A stretch of 64,000 nt of DNA from NCBI GenBank assembly GCA_964571195.1, contig CAZNAD010000001.1:62001-126000 (forward strand), in the 5' to 3' direction. This document shows positions 37,010-44,868 of the stretch, in pieces. The translations under genes and the position numbers were made by a program. Position 1 is the stretch's first letter, and the number at the start of each line of letters is the position of its first letter. The DNA comes from PALSA-1006 sp964571195 (GTDB lineage: Bacteria; Pseudomonadota; Gammaproteobacteria; Burkholderiales; Gallionellaceae). The notes below the pieces were generated by a model. That model was given only the letters and a program-made list of their open reading frames with translations. It was not told the origin of the DNA and ran no database searches.

Positions 37010-37057
37010 CCGGCATTAGGCCGTTTGGCATATTGACCGCCCGGCGAGGCCGCGTTA

Positions 37058-38770
37058 GTGTGCGTTTCGCGTGATTCCTACCCCTATTCTCCCGTGAAGA
37101 TACTGGCAAATTTCAACAGCATCACCGTGCGGATCATCCTGTTCGGTTTTGCCATCCTGATCATCAGCGCGCTTGGACGCATCTATTTCCTGAGCGATTA
37201 CCTGCGCAACGATCTGACCGAGCTGACCACCACGCAACTGAGTTCCCTGGCGAACTATGCGGCGCGTGACGTGGATCGTGATATCAGCGAACGCCGCCGT
37301 CTGCTGGAGCGCGTCTCGGCCAAGTTCCCGCTGGCGCTGTTGAGCGATCCCGTGCGTATGCGCGAATGGTTGCGCGACCGGCACGAGGTGAATCCGCAGT
37401 TCTCGCTCGGCATGACGATCATCGACCTCTCCGGTCGGGCGGTGGCGGACTATCCCGTCTTGCCGGGCCGGGTGGGGACGTCATATGCGGATCGTGAATA
37501 TTTCCAGCGGGCATTGCAGGGTGAGTCCGCGCTCGGTCATCCCCTGCTCGGTCGCGCGGCCAATGTGCCGGTGCTGCCGATGGCAGTGCCTTTGCGCGAC
37601 GGTGGCGGCAAGGTGCGTGCCGTCTTGATGGGTGTCACGGCGCTGCATGCGGCAGATTTTCTGCAAAGTCTGCGTATGACTCAGGTCGGCCATACGGGCA
37701 GCTTGCTGCTGATCTCGCCCCAGGACAAGCTGTTCGTTGGCGCTTCTGATGCGGACATGATCTTCAAACCCACCCCCGCAGAGGGGGTCAATCTGCTGCA
37801 TGACCGTGCCATGCGGGGATTCCGTGGGACCGGTATCACGGTGAATGCTTTCGGGGTCGAGGAGTTGGTGGGCATCGCGTCCGTGCCGAGCACGGGATGG
37901 TTCGTCGTGGCACGCCTGCCGAGCGAAGAGGCTTATGCGCCGTTGAGTCGTTTACGCCGCTTCATCATCAATAACACCGGCATGATCTCGCTGTTGTTCG
38001 TCATCATCATCGTGATCGGTCTGCGCTTCCTGTTAAAACCGCTGAGAAGTGCCGCAGCACACGCGGACCGGATGACGCGGGGTGAGATACCGCTGGAGCC
38101 GCTGCCTGTGGCGCGTGACGATGAGGTCGGGCATCTCACGGTCGCGTTCAACCGGCTGTTGTCCAAGCTGCTGGAGAGCCGCGCCGAGCTGAATTACATG
38201 GCGCATCACGACACGTTGACCGGGCTGCCCAACCGCCAGTTGCTGGCCGACCGCATGAAGCAGGCGCTGGCGCGTGCCCGGCGCGGCAAGGGATATGTGG
38301 CGGTGCTGTTCCTTGATCTGGACGGTTTCAAGCCCATCAACGACCAGTTCGGACACGATGCGGGGGATGCCGCGCTGCGCCAGGTGACCGAACGTCTGCA
38401 CGAGGTGGTGCGGCAGGAAGACACGCTGGCGCGGGTCGGCGGCGACGAGTTCGTCATCGTGCTTTCCGATCTGAACGGCAATGCCGGCGAAGTGGCGGAG
38501 ATGGTGGCGCGGAAGTGCCTGGAGGTCTTCGCGCAACCGTTCCTGATCAACGGGCAGGCCTGCCGGATGGGAACCTCCATCGGTATTGTGGTGGGCGACC
38601 ACGGTTGTGATCCTGACAAGCTGTTGATCGCCGCCGACCAGGCGATGTACCGCGCCAAAGAAGCGGGACGCGGTAAGTTCGTGTGGGCTCACGATTGTCA
38701 CACGTGTCTGTCTGCCAGACGGCAGAGCCAGTGCAGTGTGAACGCAGTGTACAAGAACGTCCATCCGTGA
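37058..38770 (+). CDS. Cache-HAMP-GGDEF diguanylate cyclase
   Basis: 570 residues from GTG 37058, which has GAGG 8 nt before it; GTG 37094 would drop 12 residues. TM1 (about 21-41), periplasmic dCACHE sensor (42-305; MTIIDLSGRAVADYPVLPGR, GHPLLGRAANVPVLPMAVP), TM2 (307-330), HAMP (328-385) and GGDEF (395-555; RVGGDEF with I-site RQED). It should be an active cyclase sensing a small periplasmic ligand. The last about 25 residues are Cys-rich (HDCHTCLSARRQSQC). Its stop overlaps the prmC GTG start as GTGA. Confidence 0.92.
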   Translation: MCVSRDSYPYSPVKILANFNSITVRIILFGFAILIISALGRIYFLSDYLRNDLTELTTTQLSSLANYAARDVDRDISERRRLLERVSAKFPLALLSDPVRMREWLRDRHEVNPQFSLGMTIIDLSGRAVADYPVLPGRVGTSYADREYFQRALQGESALGHPLLGRAANVPVLPMAVPLRDGGGKVRAVLMGVTALHAADFLQSLRMTQVGHTGSLLLISPQDKLFVGASDADMIFKPTPAEGVNLLHDRAMRGFRGTGITVNAFGVEELVGIASVPSTGWFVVARLPSEEAYAPLSRLRRFIINNTGMISLLFVIIIVIGLRFLLKPLRSAAAHADRMTRGEIPLEPLPVARDDEVGHLTVAFNRLLSKLLESRAELNYMAHHDTLTGLPNRQLLADRMKQALARARRGKGYVAVLFLDLDGFKPINDQFGHDAGDAALRQVTERLHEVVRQEDTLARVGGDEFVIVLSDLNGNAGEVAEMVARKCLEVFAQPFLINGQACRMGTSIGIVVGDHGCDPDKLLIAADQAMYRAKEAGRGKFVWAHDCHTCLSARRQSQCSVNAVYKNVHP

Positions 38771-39627
38771 ACACGGCTCCCGACGATATCAGAACCACGC
38801 AGTCTCGCGACCAGGCGCACTTGGCCGCCGCGCTGCATCTGTCCGCCGATTCGGCACGCATTGAGGTGCAGATGTTGTTGCAGCGGGTGCTGGGTGTCGC
38901 ACGTGCTTCTCTGCTGGCGCATCCCGAGCGCGTGTTGAACGAGGAGGAAGCGAGCACTTACCGGGCATTGTTGCAGCGCCGCCTGAGTGGCGAGCCGATG
39001 GCTTATATCCTCGGGGAGCGTGAATTTTTCGATCTGAATCTGCTGGTCACTCCCGCGACTTTGATCCCGCGCCCGGATACCGAGCTGCTGGTGGAGTTGG
39101 CTCTGGAGCGGATTCCCGAGCAGGAGAGTCGTGTGCTCGATATGGGGACGGGTAGCGGTGCCATTGCCCTGGTCATTGCTAGCCGACGGACAGATGCCGA
39201 GGTATGGGCGTGTGATATCTCTCCGGCGGCGCTGGCGGTGGCGCAGGCCAATGCGCAGCGTCTGGAGATACGCAACGTGAAGTGGGTCGAAAGTGATTGG
39301 TTCTCGGCCTTCGAGGGACAACGCTTCGATCTCATCGTCTCTAATCCGCCTTATATCGCGGCAGGAGATTGTCACTTGGCGCAGGGGGATGTGCGCTTTG
39401 AGCCTTTGTCGGCGCTGGTTTCCGGTGCCGATGGTCTGGGCGATATCCGTTCTATCATCACGCAAGCGGGCGATTATCTGGAAAAGGATGGTTGGCTGTT
39501 GCTGGAGCATGGTTACAATCAGGCGGCACGGGTGCGTAACCTGTTACATGCCGCCGGATTTTCGGCGGTGTTCTCGGCACATGACTTGGCGGGGATAGAG
39601 CGTTGCAGCGGCGGGCAGATTTGGTAA
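38767..39627 (+). CDS. prmC: Release factor glutamine methyltransferase PrmC
   Basis: Methylates the GGQ glutamine of release factors 1 and 2. 286 residues from GTG 38767 (VNTAPDDIRTTQSRDQAHLA). SAM motif I VLDMGTGSGAIALVIAS, acidic ACDISPAALAVA and catalytic IVSNPPYIA are all present. The GTGA overlap couples it to the cyclase gene. It is otherwise the ordinary third member of hemA-prfA-prmC. Confidence 0.95.
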   Translation: MNTAPDDIRTTQSRDQAHLAAALHLSADSARIEVQMLLQRVLGVARASLLAHPERVLNEEEASTYRALLQRRLSGEPMAYILGEREFFDLNLLVTPATLIPRPDTELLVELALERIPEQESRVLDMGTGSGAIALVIASRRTDAEVWACDISPAALAVAQANAQRLEIRNVKWVESDWFSAFEGQRFDLIVSNPPYIAAGDCHLAQGDVRFEPLSALVSGADGLGDIRSIITQAGDYLEKDGWLLLEHGYNQAARVRNLLHAAGFSAVFSAHDLAGIERCSGGQIW

Positions 39628-39749
39628 TGCGAATCCGCTTCGCGCGGTGCTTGTGATCAGGCCAGCCCCCTGTCCAGCGGTTTCGATAACACTCTTTGGC
39701 ATGCGCGCGGACGTTGTAAAATACGCCGTTCATAAACGAGGAGCCTACC

Positions 39750-40136
39750 ATGCCCAATAAGACCGTCATTCAGACCCCCGACGCCCCTGCCGCCATCGGC
39801 ACCTATTCGCAAGCGGTACGAGTTGAGAACGCCGTCTATCTTTCCGGCCAGATCGGCCTCGATCCCACCACCATGCAGATGGTCGAAGGCATCGAAGCGC
39901 AGATCCATCGTGTGTTTCAGAATATGCGTGCCGTGGCCGATGCGGCAGGCGGCAGTCTGGACGATGTGGTGAAGCTCAACATCTTCCTCACCGACCTCGG
40001 ACATTTCGCCAAGGTGAACGAGATCATGGCGACTTATTTCCCCCAGCCGTATCCGGCGCGCGCCGCCGTCGGTGTCGCTTCGCTGCCGCGCAATGCACTG
40101 GTGGAAGCGGATGGCGTGATGTACCTCCAAGACTAA
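39750..40136 (+). CDS. ridA: RidA family enamine/imine deaminase
   Basis: Trimeric YjgF/YER057c/UK114 protein that hydrolyses reactive 2-aminoacrylate. 128 residues. Signature features are GTYSQAVRVENAVYLSGQIG, DDVVKLNIFLTDL and ARAAVGVASLPRNALVEADG, with the carboxylate-binding Arg in PARAAV. GAGG lies 10 nt before the ATG. It stands before recG. Confidence 0.95.
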   Translation: MPNKTVIQTPDAPAAIGTYSQAVRVENAVYLSGQIGLDPTTMQMVEGIEAQIHRVFQNMRAVADAAGGSLDDVVKLNIFLTDLGHFAKVNEIMATYFPQPYPARAAVGVASLPRNALVEADGVMYLQD

Positions 40137-40153
40137 GCGTGTTTATCGGACTG

Positions 40154-40200
40154 CCCTCTCCCTCCGCTACGCTCCTCCCTTTCCCGCAAGCGGGAGAGGG
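40154..40200. repeat. REP-like nested inverted repeat before recG
   Basis: CCCTCTCCC (40154-40162) is the reverse complement of GGGAGAGGG (40192-40200), enclosing TCCCGC-AA-GCGGGA (40182-40195). It fills most of the ridA-recG gap. It resembles short CCCTCTCCC...GGGAGAGGG elements dispersed in many proteobacteria and may also act as a terminator for ridA. Confidence 0.55.
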
Positions 40201-40217
40201 GTAGGGGAGAAGGTTCG

Positions 40218-42245
40218 TTGAGTTCTGTGACAAAAATCCCGCCTGCCACTCAGAGCAAGCTCACCAAGCTCGGCATCCATACGCCGTTCGATTTGGTGTT
40301 GCACTTGCCGTTGCGCTATGAGGATGAAACGCAGATCACGCGCGTCGATGATCTGGTGCCGGGCGAGACGGCGCAGGTGGAAGGCGAGATCATCCACAGC
40401 GAGGTGATGTACCGCCCGCGCCGCAGTCTGGTGTGTCAATTGCAGGATGACAGCGGCATTCTGTTCCTACGCTTCCTGAATTTTTATCCCAGCCAGCAGA
40501 AACAGCTCGCCATCGGCAAGACCATCCGTGCTTTGGGCGAGGCGCGCGAAGGATATTTCGGCATGGAGATGGTGCATCCCAAGTGTCACGCGGGCGGCGA
40601 GAACAAGGCGCTCAAACAGGCGCTTACACCGGTGTATCCAACCACGGCAGGACTGCCACAACCGACGTTACGCAAACATATCCTCGCCGCACTGGATAGC
40701 GAAGAATTGAGCGACACACTGCCTGCTGACTTGCTGCAAAAATTGCGTCTGCCTGCGTTCGGCGACAGCGTGCAGCTGCTGCACAATCCGCCGCCGCAGA
40801 TCGACGAGGAGGCGCTGCTGGAACGCGCGCATCCGGCATGGCGGCGCATCAAATTCGACGAGCTGCTGGCGCAACAACTCTCCATGCGTGTGCATTACCG
40901 CAAACGCCATGAGCGCATCGCACCGCGCCTGGTGGCGCACGACAGACACTCATTCGCCTTGTTGCAAGCGCTGCCGTTCGCACTTACCCGCGCGCAGCAG
41001 AAGGTGTTGCAAGAGATACGTCACGATATGGCGCAGCCGCATCCGATGCAGCGTTTGCTGCAAGGCGATGTGGGCAGTGGCAAGACCATCGTTGCCGCAC
41101 TCGCGGCATTACAGGCTATCGAGAACGGTTATCAGGTGGCGTTCATGGCTCCCACCGAGATACTCGCTGAGCAGCATTATCTGAAACTGCGCGATTGGCT
41201 GGAGCCGCTGGGTGTCTCGCCCGTGTGGCTCTCCGGCAGTCTGAAAAAGAAAGACAAGACCGCCGCCGCCGAGCGCATCGCGTTGGGCGAGACGCAGATC
41301 GCCATCGGCACCCATGCACTGTTCCAGAAGGAGGTGCAGTTTGCCAAGCTGGGTCTGGTCATCGTGGACGAGCAGCACAAATTCGGCGTGCAACAGCGTT
41401 TGGCGCTGCGCGGCAAGGGCAACGAGCCGCACCAGTTGATGATGAGCGCCACCCCCATTCCGCGTACCTTGGCGATGAGTTATTACGCCGACCTCGATGT
41501 GTCGGTGATCGACGAATTGCCGCCGGGGCGCACGCCCATCGTCACCAAACTCATCAACGATGCGCGCCGCGAAGAGGTGTTCGAGCGCGTGCGTGCGGCT
41601 TGCTTGCAGAATCGTCAGGCGTATTGGGTGTGTCCGCTGATCGATGAATCCGAGGCGCTGCAATTGCAGACTGCCATCGAGACTTACGAGACGCTCACGC
41701 AGACTTTCGCCGAACTCAGTGTGGGCTTGGTGCACGGCAAGATGGACAATGCCGAGAAAGCGCGCGTGATGGCGGCGTTCAAGGCGGGCGAGATCCATCT
41801 GCTGGTCGCCACCACCGTCATCGAGGTCGGCGTGGATGTGCCCAACGCCAGCCTCATGGTGATCGAACACGCCGAGCGTATGGGGCTGGCGCAGTTGCAC
41901 CAGTTGCGCGGACGGGTGGGGCGCGGTGCGGCAGAGAGTCTGTGCGTGTTATTGTTTCAGCAGCCTTTGTCGGAGCTGGCGCGTGCGCGATTGAAGATCA
42001 TCTTCGAGAACACCGACGGCTTCGAAATCGCGCAGCAGGACTTGCGTCTGCGTGGCCCCGGTGAATTACTCGGCGCGCGTCAGAGCGGCGTGGCCATGCT
42101 GCGCTTCGCCGATATCGACGAGGATGCGAAACTATTGGAGACCGCCCGCACTTTGGCGGATGAATTGTTGCGCGATGCGCCCGCCGTGGCGCACGCACAT
42201 CTGCAACGCTGGATGGCGAACAAACCGGATTTTCTGCATGCGTGA
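40218..42245 (+). CDS. recG: ATP-dependent DNA helicase RecG
   Basis: Branch-migrating helicase that reverses stalled forks. 675 residues from TTG 40218 (GTG 40227 also possible; GGAGAAGG lies upstream). The N-terminal OB wedge domain is followed by helicase motifs: I GDVGSGKTIVAALAAL, II VDEQHKFG, III MSATPIPRTLAMS, V ATTVIEVGVDVPNA and VI QLRGRVGRG. C-terminal TRG hairpin region QQDLRLRGPGELLGARQSG is present. ubiC overlaps its end by 8 nt. Confidence 0.95.
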   Translation: MSSVTKIPPATQSKLTKLGIHTPFDLVLHLPLRYEDETQITRVDDLVPGETAQVEGEIIHSEVMYRPRRSLVCQLQDDSGILFLRFLNFYPSQQKQLAIGKTIRALGEAREGYFGMEMVHPKCHAGGENKALKQALTPVYPTTAGLPQPTLRKHILAALDSEELSDTLPADLLQKLRLPAFGDSVQLLHNPPPQIDEEALLERAHPAWRRIKFDELLAQQLSMRVHYRKRHERIAPRLVAHDRHSFALLQALPFALTRAQQKVLQEIRHDMAQPHPMQRLLQGDVGSGKTIVAALAALQAIENGYQVAFMAPTEILAEQHYLKLRDWLEPLGVSPVWLSGSLKKKDKTAAAERIALGETQIAIGTHALFQKEVQFAKLGLVIVDEQHKFGVQQRLALRGKGNEPHQLMMSATPIPRTLAMSYYADLDVSVIDELPPGRTPIVTKLINDARREEVFERVRAACLQNRQAYWVCPLIDESEALQLQTAIETYETLTQTFAELSVGLVHGKMDNAEKARVMAAFKAGEIHLLVATTVIEVGVDVPNASLMVIEHAERMGLAQLHQLRGRVGRGAAESLCVLLFQQPLSELARARLKIIFENTDGFEIAQQDLRLRGPGELLGARQSGVAMLRFADIDEDAKLLETARTLADELLRDAPAVAHAHLQRWMANKPDFLHA

Positions 42246-42768
42246 TATCTATTGGCAAAGTTTGATACTCGGTGCGGCGGGCTACACGCCCTGGCTGCGC
42301 GACGAGGGGTCGCTCACGCGCCGTATCCAGCAGCGTTGTGACGAGTTCGCCGTGAAGCCAGTGCGTAGCGGTCTGGCGCGCGTGGCGTATGACGAAGCCG
42401 CGCTGTTGGGTATCCCGCCCGACCGTTATGCTTTCTCGCGCGAGGTGTTCCTGTATGCCGATGGCAAGCCGGTGGTGTTCGCGCACAGTGCCTGTGCCCA
42501 TGCCCATCTGCGCGGTGTGTGGGGGGCGGTGCGTGGTCTCGGCAACCGTTCGCTCGGCACTTTGTTGTTCTCGCACCCGCTGGTCGAGCGCCAGCCCCTG
42601 CACCACAAGGCTTTGCAGGGTCACCATCCCCTGTATCTAAGTGCTGCCGCCGTGCTGGGTGAACCTCCGCATCGGCTGTGGGCGCGCCGCTCTCTGTTCT
42701 GTCTGCACGATGCGCCGTTGCTGGTGACGGAAGTGTTTTTGCCGGAGATATTGGCGCTCGGCAAGTGA
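42238..42768 (+). CDS. ubiC: Chorismate lyase UbiC
   Basis: Makes 4-hydroxybenzoate and pyruvate from chorismate, the first ubiquinone-specific step. 176 residues from ATG 42238 (MRDIYWQSLILGAAG), overlapping recG by 8 nt. The sequence VRSGLARVAYDEAALLGIPP, VFAHSACAHAHL and LGTLLFSHPLVERQPL fits the small UbiC family. It precedes ubiA by 40 nt, and together they form the 4-hydroxybenzoate branch. Confidence 0.85.
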   Translation: MRDIYWQSLILGAAGYTPWLRDEGSLTRRIQQRCDEFAVKPVRSGLARVAYDEAALLGIPPDRYAFSREVFLYADGKPVVFAHSACAHAHLRGVWGAVRGLGNRSLGTLLFSHPLVERQPLHHKALQGHHPLYLSAAAVLGEPPHRLWARRSLFCLHDAPLLVTEVFLPEILALGK

Positions 42769-42808
42769 CGGGCGGCGCAGGACGATGACTTTCACGTAGA
42801 ATCGCGCT

Positions 42809-43672
42809 ATGAATTTGTCCCAACGTCTGCATCTCTACATCCAGCTCACCCGTCTGCACCGTCCCATCGGCATCCTGCTGTTGCTGTGGCCGACGCTGTG
42901 GGCCGTGTGGATCGCCGCCGCTGGGCATCCGTCGTGGCTCATCGTGTTCATCTTCGCGCTCGGCACCACGCTCATGCGTTCGGCGGGTTGTGTCATCAAC
43001 GATTATGCTGACCGTCACATCGACAAGCACGTGAAGCGCACCAAAGAACGCCCGCTCACCAGTGGCAAAGTGGGCGAGCGCGAAACGGTGTGGCTGGCGG
43101 TGGTGCTGGCGTTCCTCTCGTTCCTGCTCATCCTGCCGCTGAATCCGCTGACCTGGATGTTGTCGTTCCCGGCGGTGTTCCTCGCCGCGAGCTACCCCTT
43201 CACCAAACGTTTCCTCGCCATTCCGCAAGCCTATCTCGGTATCGCCTTCGGCTTCGGTATCCCGATGGCTTTCGCCGCTACGTTGGGTGACGTGCTGCCC
43301 GTGGCATGGGTGCTGCTGTTGGCGAACATCTTCTGGTGTATCGCCTACGACACCGAATATGCGATGGTGGACCGCGACGACGACATCCACCTCGGTATCC
43401 ACTCCTCGGCGCTGTTCTTCGGCAAGTACGATGTGCTCGCGGTGATGTCGTGTTATGCCGTCGCGCTGGGGCTGCTCGCTGCTGCGGGACTGATGGCCGG
43501 GCTGGGAATGGTCTATTTTGTCGGCCTGCTGGCCGCCGCCGGTATCGCGCTATATCACTATGCACTCATCAAAGACCGCAGCCGCGAAAAATGCTTCGCG
43601 GCTTTTTTGCACAACAACTGGTTCGGTGCAGCGGTGTTTGCGGGGGTGGCCGGGGATTATTTTCTGCGCTAG
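42809..43672 (+). CDS. ubiA: 4-hydroxybenzoate octaprenyltransferase UbiA
   Basis: Integral membrane enzyme that attaches the octaprenyl chain to 4-hydroxybenzoate. 287 residues, about nine TM segments. Both Asp-rich motifs are present: NDYADRHIDKHVKRTKERPL and DTEYAMVDRDDDIHLGIHSS. The C-terminus is SREKCFAAFLHNNWFGAAVF. It ends in CTAG, sharing this palindrome with the convergent terC stop. A terminator-shaped hairpin lies inside the coding region at 43580. Confidence 0.96.
   Translation: MNLSQRLHLYIQLTRLHRPIGILLLLWPTLWAVWIAAAGHPSWLIVFIFALGTTLMRSAGCVINDYADRHIDKHVKRTKERPLTSGKVGERETVWLAVVLAFLSFLLILPLNPLTWMLSFPAVFLAASYPFTKRFLAIPQAYLGIAFGFGIPMAFAATLGDVLPVAWVLLLANIFWCIAYDTEYAMVDRDDDIHLGIHSSALFFGKYDVLAVMSCYAVALGLLAAAGLMAGLGMVYFVGLLAAAGIALYHYALIKDRSREKCFAAFLHNNWFGAAVFAGVAGDYFLR
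43580..43608 (+). terminator. Terminator-shaped hairpin inside the ubiA coding region
   Basis: AGCCGCGAA (43580-43588) and TTCGCGGCT (43595-43603) form a perfect 9-bp stem with a 6-nt loop, followed by TTTTTT. The ubiA stop is 64 nt further on. Codons here (SREKCFAAF) are conserved in UbiA, so the hairpin may be a by-product; whether transcription ends here is unknown. Confidence 0.45.
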
Positions 43673-44631
43673 CTGGATTTGTTGCGTGTCACCCACAGGC
43701 TGACAAAGATGGAGGTGGCGATGGTGATAGCAACAATACCCAGCGATAGCTCAACCGGGATCTTGTAAAAATCAACGATCAGCATCTTGGTTCCCACGAA
43801 CACCAGCACTATGGCCAGGCCATATTTCAGCAGGTGGAAGCGGTCAGCCAGGTCGGCCAGCATGAAATACATCGCACGCAGACCAAGAATGGCGAAGATG
43901 TTGGAAGTGAAAACGATGAACGGATCGGTGGTGATGGCGAAGATCGCCGGGATCGAGTCGACCGCAAATATCAGGTCGGTCAATTCGATCATCACGAGCA
44001 CCAAAAATAGCGGCGTGAATACCCGTACCCCATTCTCCATCACCCAGAACTTTTCTCCGCGATAGTCCGGTGTCAGGCGCACGTGGCGTTTGACCCAGTT
44101 GAGCAGCGGGTTCTTGCTCAGGTCTGGATCGGCTTCGGCGAACATCAGCATCTTGATGCCGGTGAAGACGAGGAAAGCGCCGAACAGATAGAGTATCCAG
44201 TGGAACTCCCGCACCAGCCAGGCACCCGCCACGATAATGATGGCACGCAGCACGATCGCGCCGATCACACCGTAGATCAACACGCGTCGCTGATACTCCT
44301 CCGGTACGGCGAAGAAGGAGAAGATCATCAGAAAGATGAAGATGTTATCGACCGCGAGCGATTTCTCGATCAGGTAGCCGGTCAGAAACTCCTCCGCCTT
44401 GACCATTGCCACCTCGGCACCATACGCGCCCTTGAGATACCACCACAATCCGAAGTTGAACAACATGGCCAACAGGAACCAGACTAGGGACCAAATCGCC
44501 GCTTCCTTGAAGCCGACCTTGTGTGCCTTGTTGCCGCCAAAAACAAACAGATCGACGGCAAGCATCGCCAGCACGAATCCGGCAAAAGCCGCCCACATCC
44601 AAGGTTCTCCGATATTCAGTGCACTGTCCAC
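43669..44631 (-). CDS. TerC family membrane protein (Alx/MneA-type)
   Basis: Integral membrane protein of 320 residues, about nine TM segments, from GTG 44631 with GGGAG upstream. Family motifs with membrane acidic residues: EKSLAVDNIFIFLMIFSFF, ELTDLIFAVDSIPAIFAI. Relatives (Alx, TerC, YjbE) export manganese, partly to load exoenzymes. No tellurite genes are nearby. I see no yybP-ykoY riboswitch upstream. It is convergent with ubiA, sharing the CTAG stop, and is bounded on its other side by a ubiA remnant, which suggests it was inserted here. Confidence 0.9.
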   Translation of the reverse strand: MDSALNIGEPWMWAAFAGFVLAMLAVDLFVFGGNKAHKVGFKEAAIWSLVWFLLAMLFNFGLWWYLKGAYGAEVAMVKAEEFLTGYLIEKSLAVDNIFIFLMIFSFFAVPEEYQRRVLIYGVIGAIVLRAIIIVAGAWLVREFHWILYLFGAFLVFTGIKMLMFAEADPDLSKNPLLNWVKRHVRLTPDYRGEKFWVMENGVRVFTPLFLVLVMIELTDLIFAVDSIPAIFAITTDPFIVFTSNIFAILGLRAMYFMLADLADRFHLLKYGLAIVLVFVGTKMLIVDFYKIPVELSLGIVAITIATSIFVSLWVTRNKSS

Positions 44632-44734
44632 GTTTACTCCCTGTTTTGGGTTGTCAGATTGATTGTTTCAAATTGAGTCAAATTGATCATTCGCCATCAC
44701 GCCCTCATCCGTGGATTGTCCGCGTCGCTGCTGT

Positions 44735-44815
44735 TTCGTCAAGAGCACGAGCCGCGAAAGATGCTTCACGGCTCTTTCGCGCAAAAATTGGTCTGGAAAG
44801 CGGTGGTTGCAAGGG
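44735..44815 (+). pseudogene. Decayed copy of the ubiA 3' end
   Basis: Translated in frame, 44735-44815 reads FVKSTSRERCFTALSRKNWS then GKRWLQG. The real ubiA end (43565-43645) reads LIKDRSREKCFAAFLHNNWF then GAAVFAG. 11 of 27 residues match, and 44750-44780 matches 43580-43610 at most bases, including the hairpin; a 1-nt shift follows the Trp codon. Same orientation as ubiA, so the copies are direct repeats flanking terC. Confidence 0.65.
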
Positions 44816-44868
44816 AGAGTTCTTGCGTGTCGTGAGAAATTGGGGGGGCGACAAGTCTGTTGTGAGCA

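Noticed and set aside
44632..44868. yybP-ykoY manganese riboswitch upstream of terC
   Set aside because: The conserved core is not recognisable; the only strong structure is the ubiA-derived hairpin.
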